Shown here: one piece after another, positions 14,024 through 16,431 of the stretch
Numbering within the stretch: position 1 is the first letter of the stretch
How the letters are laid out: the number at the start of each line of letters is the position of its first letter
Source: Clostridiaceae bacterium
GTDB lineage: Bacteria > Bacillota > Clostridia > Acetivibrionales > DUMC01
Direction: 5' to 3'
Assembly (NCBI GenBank): GCA_012512865.1
Contig: JAAZDH010000039.1
Coordinates: forward strand, 1-16,431
Length of the DNA stretch: 16,431 nucleotides
Notes under the pieces: model-generated
What the model was told of the DNA's origin: nothing
Seen by the model: the letters and a program-made list of their open reading frames with translations, nothing else
Database searches by the model: none
Translations under genes and position numbers: made by a program

Positions 14024-14180
14024 AACGTAATAGAGGAGAGAAAATACCTGGAAGACTGGACAACTTACATAAGCAATAAATACAGCTACAACGACAATGA
14101 CCCTGGAAGGGACGGCCAGTTTGACGGGGCGTATCTTACGAGAAAATGGGTGGAAGATGTAAGAGATGCGGATGGTTGAC
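14021..14180 (+). pseudogene. Disrupted junction of the RHS gene: nonsense codon plus frameshift
   Basis: After TGA 14021-14023 the same frame stays open for 51 codons with RHS-like content (NVIEERKYLEDW, NKYSYNDND, LTRKWVEDVRDADG) until TGA 14177-14179. From about 14178 the RHS match continues in another frame (DSLGRLLTEITTDAWG). A single extra T near 14176-14177 would explain the shift. The whole span 12506-16127 is therefore best read as one RHS gene of roughly 1,200 codons carrying two lesions, unless the lesions are assembly errors. Confidence 0.75.
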
Positions 14181-16127
14181 AGCCTTGGTAGGCTGTTGAC
14201 CGAAATCACAACGGATGCCTGGGGAACCATGGAAAAGGCCTACGGTTACGATGCAAACGACAACATTACATCATTTGCATTAACAGCTGGAGGTACCCAG
14301 GAGCAGAGCGTAATCTACCAGTATGATAAGCAGGACAGGCTGTGGAAAGTGTTTGAGGGCGGGCAGACAACCACGCCGACAGCAGTTTATGCATATGATG
14401 ACAATGGGAACAGGCTGTCCCTCGAATACGATAACGGCAACTCTACGCTGTACCAGTACAACCTTGCCAACAGGGTGAAGGAGATAACGAATAAGAGAGA
14501 TACAACGACACTTTCACAGTACAGGTACAACTACTACCTTGATGGAAACTGGTCCGATGAGCTTGAGACGGTAGAAGGCAAGCTGACGGAATATACGTAT
14601 GACGGGCTTGGGAGGCTTGTAACGGAAACTGAAAAAGAGGGCGGCGCAACAATAAGCTCAATAAGCTACACCTACGATGACTACAACAACAGGAGCAGCA
14701 TGGAAATAGCAGGAGGCGCTGTAACAACTTACGCCTATGACAAGAACAACAGGTTGATAACCGAGACGAAGGTGGCAGGCGATATAACCGAGATCACAAG
14801 GTATGGCTACGATTATAATGGTAACATGATATACAAGGGGACCGAGACCCTGGAACCCTCAGGAGGAGGCACTGAATCCATTGCAGTTTATATATCAGGT
14901 ATAGATGAAGATTCCGCAAGTGTCACCCTGAACGAGTATGACGGTTTAAACCAGCTCATTAAGACAACTGTTGGGGACAAGACCATTAACTATGCATATG
15001 ATGCCAACGGGTTGAGGATAAGCAAAACAGTTAACGGCGACGTGACAAGGTATGCTTGGCAGGGAAGTCATATAGTAATAGAGCTTGACGAGGGAAACGA
15101 GGTAACTGCGAAATATGTTCGCGGCATAAACCTCATAGCATCTTCAGATGGAGATGGTTCAAACAAGAGGTACTATCTTTTCAACGGGCATGGTGATGTG
15201 GTACAATTAACCGGGAGTGATGGAAATGTAAGCAAGGAATATGACTACGATGCATTTGGCAACGAGAAGAACCCGGATGATGCAGACACCAACCCGTTCA
15301 GGTATTGCGGAGAGTACTTTGACAAAGAAACCGGCACCTACTGCCTAAGGGCACGATACTATCACCCGGTTATAGGCCGGTTTATATCGGTGGATAGTGT
15401 TTGGGGCAGCGACAGGGATCCCTTGAGCTTGAATTTATATTCTTATTGTCATAATGATCCTATAAATTTTAAAGATCCATCAGGTAATGAAGAAGAAAGA
15501 GATGTTATAATTCTATCTCCCAGTGATTATGCAATTATAAAAGCTTTGACGCAAGCTTACTATTATTATCAAAGCAAAAAAGATTATGATGCGATGGATG
15601 CAATTAGACGATTAAGTACGTCTATCAGGCAGAAACCTGAATATAAGGATAAATATGAAGATGGCATATGTAGAGATAATTACAAATACAGTAGCAACCG
15701 TATTACTTCTATAGCAAATGTATATATTGATGATTATGAATATTTGAATAAGCTAGAAAAAATGACTTCGATATTAGGTTTCATTGGAGGCTTTTTGCAA
15801 ACTCCATATGGTCCAATTATATCTGCTGCTGCAATGGCATCTAAAAGAGAAGTTACTCTGTTAGATATTCTTGTAGAATCGATTGGGAATATTCCATATG
15901 GAGTTGGTAGAACGATAGGGACAATATCATTTATAATTGGTATGCTCGGCCCAGAACCTTATAAACCAAATGATTTTGAGGTACAAGTTCAAATAATATC
16001 TGAACGTGGAAGGCGGTATGACATCTTTTATTACATGGTTAAGGCAGACGGTTCAATAAGACTGGAAAGCACTTATAAAGGTATTCATATACCAAATAGG
16101 GGAAGGATAGATTGGCAATATGATTAA
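14166..16127 (+). CDS. RHS/YD-repeat protein, C-terminal fragment with RHS core end and an unrecognised C-terminal tip
   Basis: 653 codons from ATG 14166 (no good Shine-Dalgarno; it is simply the first ATG after the frameshift). Residues about 5-400 are YD repeats (for example YGYDANDNITSF, YDGLGRLVTETE, YAYDDNGNRLSLEYDNGN). Then comes the conserved RHS core end: FDKETGTYCLRARYYHPVIGRF, LNLYSYCHNDPINF and DPSG (Asp437-Gly440), the usual boundary and self-cleavage region before a variable effector. The tip (441-653) has no motif I recognise. It has a Tyr/Lys-rich first part, two hydrophobic Gly-rich stretches (about 534-558 and 573-595) and a charged C-terminal domain ending GRIDWQYD. Base composition drops from 30 of 60 G+C (14401-14460) to 18 of 60 (15481-15540), a sign that the tip was acquired separately. 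The stop overlaps the next gene. Confidence 0.8.
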   Translation: MRMVDSLGRLLTEITTDAWGTMEKAYGYDANDNITSFALTAGGTQEQSVIYQYDKQDRLWKVFEGGQTTTPTAVYAYDDNGNRLSLEYDNGNSTLYQYNLANRVKEITNKRDTTTLSQYRYNYYLDGNWSDELETVEGKLTEYTYDGLGRLVTETEKEGGATISSISYTYDDYNNRSSMEIAGGAVTTYAYDKNNRLITETKVAGDITEITRYGYDYNGNMIYKGTETLEPSGGGTESIAVYISGIDEDSASVTLNEYDGLNQLIKTTVGDKTINYAYDANGLRISKTVNGDVTRYAWQGSHIVIELDEGNEVTAKYVRGINLIASSDGDGSNKRYYLFNGHGDVVQLTGSDGNVSKEYDYDAFGNEKNPDDADTNPFRYCGEYFDKETGTYCLRARYYHPVIGRFISVDSVWGSDRDPLSLNLYSYCHNDPINFKDPSGNEEERDVIILSPSDYAIIKALTQAYYYYQSKKDYDAMDAIRRLSTSIRQKPEYKDKYEDGICRDNYKYSSNRITSIANVYIDDYEYLNKLEKMTSILGFIGGFLQTPYGPIISAAAMASKREVTLLDILVESIGNIPYGVGRTIGTISFIIGMLGPEPYKPNDFEVQVQIISERGRRYDIFYYMVKADGSIRLESTYKGIHIPNRGRIDWQYD

Positions 16128-16422
16128 AACAAATATTTACGCTTTTAGATGTCCACATTGCGGGACTAAAATTACATGGATCAAAAAATTATTTATTGAT
16201 CCTAGATATAAAAGTAAATGCAAAAAATGCAAAGGAATTATTACCTTGCCAAAAATAACTATAACACTAACGGTTATTTGGATGTCAATTTTAGCTATAA
16301 TTGTTTTTATGTTAAAAAAGTATACAGTGGCTGTATATGTTTTAGGTGGAACATCAATTGTAATTTCCACAATAACAATATCTGGTTCCACTTGTCCATC
16401 CCTTAAAATATCCCGCTCATAG
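16120..16422 (+). CDS. Small zinc-ribbon, two-TM membrane protein; candidate immunity protein for the RHS tip
   Basis: 100 residues, complete, ending at TAG 16420-16422. The N-terminus is a zinc-ribbon-like C-x2-C-x19-C-x2-C (Cys11, Cys14, Cys34, Cys37). Two hydrophobic segments follow (about 47-66 and 69-88), with a Lys-rich turn between them. The plan resembles small Firmicutes membrane zinc-finger proteins with paired CxxC motifs about 20 residues apart; I could not verify membership. ATG 16120 overlaps the RHS stop by 8 nt (ATGATTAA), so it is co-translated with the tip, and it shares the tip's low G+C. Position and coupling are those of an immunity gene next to a polymorphic toxin tip. 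Function is inferred from context only; it could instead be an unrelated membrane protein. Confidence 0.7.
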   Translation: MIKTNIYAFRCPHCGTKITWIKKLFIDPRYKSKCKKCKGIITLPKITITLTVIWMSILAIIVFMLKKYTVAVYVLGGTSIVISTITISGSTCPSLKISRS

Positions 16423-16431
16423 CGGATAATA

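Overview
The window looks like chromosomal DNA from an anaerobic, endospore-forming member of the Clostridia. The gene order recN - spoIVB - spo0A is a Firmicutes sporulation-chromosome hallmark, Shine-Dalgarno sequences are strong AGGAGG types, and GTG/TTG starts are common. No rRNA, tRNA, CRISPR array or transposase was seen.

Layout: (1) 1-684, 3' end of recN (DNA repair ATPase). (2) 948-2309 spoIVB (sporulation signalling protease). (3) 2722-3525 spo0A (master sporulation regulator) behind a good sigma-A-type promoter with a perfect 0A box between -35 and -10. (4) 3695-4894, a YfbR-like HD phosphohydrolase that appears to carry two HD-like halves, the first degenerate. (5) On the minus strand, 6350-4974, a pair of half-size CHR-family (chromate-type) transporters. 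(6) Divergent from them, a znuA-znuC-znuB metal ABC uptake operon (6491-9209), probably for zinc. (7) A perfect CIRCE operator at 9217-9243, which can also act as the znu terminator, then a strong promoter and htpG (9384-11318). (8) A Cof-type HAD phosphatase (11584-12417). (9) A broken RHS/YD-repeat gene (12506-16127) with an in-frame nonsense codon and a frameshift. Its last ~213 codons are much more A+T-rich and form an unrecognised C-terminal tip, whose stop codon overlaps the start of a 100-residue zinc-ribbon/two-TM protein (16120-16422). That pair has the architecture of a polymorphic toxin tip and its immunity protein, and is the best candidate for an undescribed system here.

The most unusual non-genic signal is in the spacers. 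Short degenerate tandem repeats begin at or just after many stop codons (recN, spoIVB, spo0A, the HD gene, htpG, the HAD gene). The unit differs at each locus. In all but recN the unit length is a multiple of three and in phase with the preceding gene. Behind htpG and spo0A the repeats copy the last codons plus the stop, giving a ladder of in-frame stop codons.

Functionally the genes cover DNA repair, sporulation commitment and late sporulation signalling, nucleotide or phosphate-ester turnover, anion and zinc transport, chaperone function under heat-shock control, and a contact-dependent (RHS-like) accessory locus at the right edge. All assignments are by eye from motifs; no database search was run.
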